This document shows, piece by piece, positions 6,082 through 6,248 of a stretch of DNA of 6,248 bases. This DNA is from Flavobacteriia bacterium (GTDB lineage Bacteria; Bacteroidota; Bacteroidia; Flavobacteriales; Schleiferiaceae). The notes under the pieces were generated by a model. It saw only the letters and a list, made by a program, of their open reading frames with translations. It did no database searches and was not told the origin of the DNA. Location of the stretch: the NCBI GenBank assembly GCA_949516455.1, contig CATILC010000103.1, positions 1-6,248 on the forward strand. The letters are read 5' to 3'. The position numbers and the translations under genes are program-made. How positions within the stretch are numbered: position 1 is the first letter of the stretch; each line of letters opens with the position of its first letter.

Positions 6082-6248
6082 GTGAGCAGCACCATTCAGT
6101 TTCAAAAATGGCACGGATCGGGAAACGATTTTCTGCTTTTTGAGCGGGCGGTCTTTGAAGATGGACCCCCCAAGAAAGAGGAAGTGGAAAAATGGTGCAA
6201 CAGAAGAACGGGCATTGGTGCAGACGGACTGATCGTCCTGCAACCCCT
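6082..6248 (+). CDS. dapF: Diaminopimelate epimerase, N-terminal part (truncated by window edge)
   Basis: DapF interconverts LL- and meso-diaminopimelate in the cytoplasm without a cofactor, for lysine and peptidoglycan synthesis. Only 55 codons are present. The hallmark N-terminal motif appears as FQKWHGSGNDF (residues 7-17), matching the family's KMHGLGNDF-type sequence with the substrate-binding Asn at residue 15. The second conserved block is CNRRTGIGADGLIVLQ (39-54). Both catalytic cysteines lie further downstream, outside the window. The GTG at 6082 is the only sensible start: the frame is closed by TAA at 6058-6060, no ATG lies between, and starting here places the motif at its usual distance from the N-terminus. 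No Shine-Dalgarno sequence is visible, which is normal in this phylum. The gene diverges from the protease gene, and whether more genes follow in an operon cannot be seen. Confidence 0.93.
   Translation, partial: MSSTIQFQKWHGSGNDFLLFERAVFEDGPPKKEEVEKWCNRRTGIGADGLIVLQP

Noticed and set aside
5983..6243. 86-codon minus-strand open frame at the right edge
   Set aside because: It overlaps the dapF coding region in antisense and the intergenic region; dapF motifs on the plus strand explain this stretch.
1..6248. A new defence, mobile or secretion system
   Set aside because: All six genes are complete or edge-truncated members of known families or one unknown; there are no nucleases, recombinases, terminal repeats, tandem spacer arrays or tRNA genes.

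Overview
This 6.2 kb window is ordinary chromosomal DNA from a member of the Bacteroidota. Two adjacent genes carry the two C-terminal sorting signals of the type IX secretion system (T9SS): type A, and type B (CHU_C). That system is confined to this phylum. A PorT-type beta-barrel, a Do/HtrA protease with the N-terminus usual for Bacteroidota, weak or absent Shine-Dalgarno sequences, and one exact TAnnTTTG promoter motif agree with this. A flavobacterial or related environmental lineage is my guess from style; the sequence does not fix the genus.

Layout, left to right: (1) the 3' end of a plus-strand outer-membrane beta-barrel gene (1-567), which converges on (2) a minus-strand helical protein of unknown function (604-1383). 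Then on the minus strand come (3) a large secreted type B T9SS protein with a cysteine-rich N-terminal module and PKD/Ig-like repeats (1473-3401), (4) a DNRLRE-domain protein with a type A T9SS signal (3481-4419), and (5) a Do-family periplasmic serine protease with two PDZ domains (4545-5972). Finally, (6) the first 55 codons of a diaminopimelate epimerase gene (dapF) run off the right edge on the plus strand from a GTG start at 6082. The protease and dapF are divergent and share a 109-bp intergenic region.

How the genes fit together: the four minus-strand genes are separated by gaps of 89, 79 and 125 bp. They could be one transcript or several, and the sequence does not decide. Five of the six products are predicted or likely to act in or beyond the inner membrane: a barrel in the outer membrane, two T9SS cargo proteins at the surface or outside, a periplasmic protease/chaperone, and possibly the helical protein. 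The protease could serve envelope quality control for such cargo, but that is inference from adjacency. DapF is a housekeeping enzyme of lysine and peptidoglycan precursor synthesis.

I found no RNA genes, mobile elements, CRISPR arrays, frameshifts or pseudogenes, and no stretch over about 125 bp without a gene. I see no convincing undescribed system. The least explained parts are the 259-residue helical protein with two related LT/IT-x-x-Q/E-W motifs, and the cysteine-rich N-terminal module of the type B T9SS protein.
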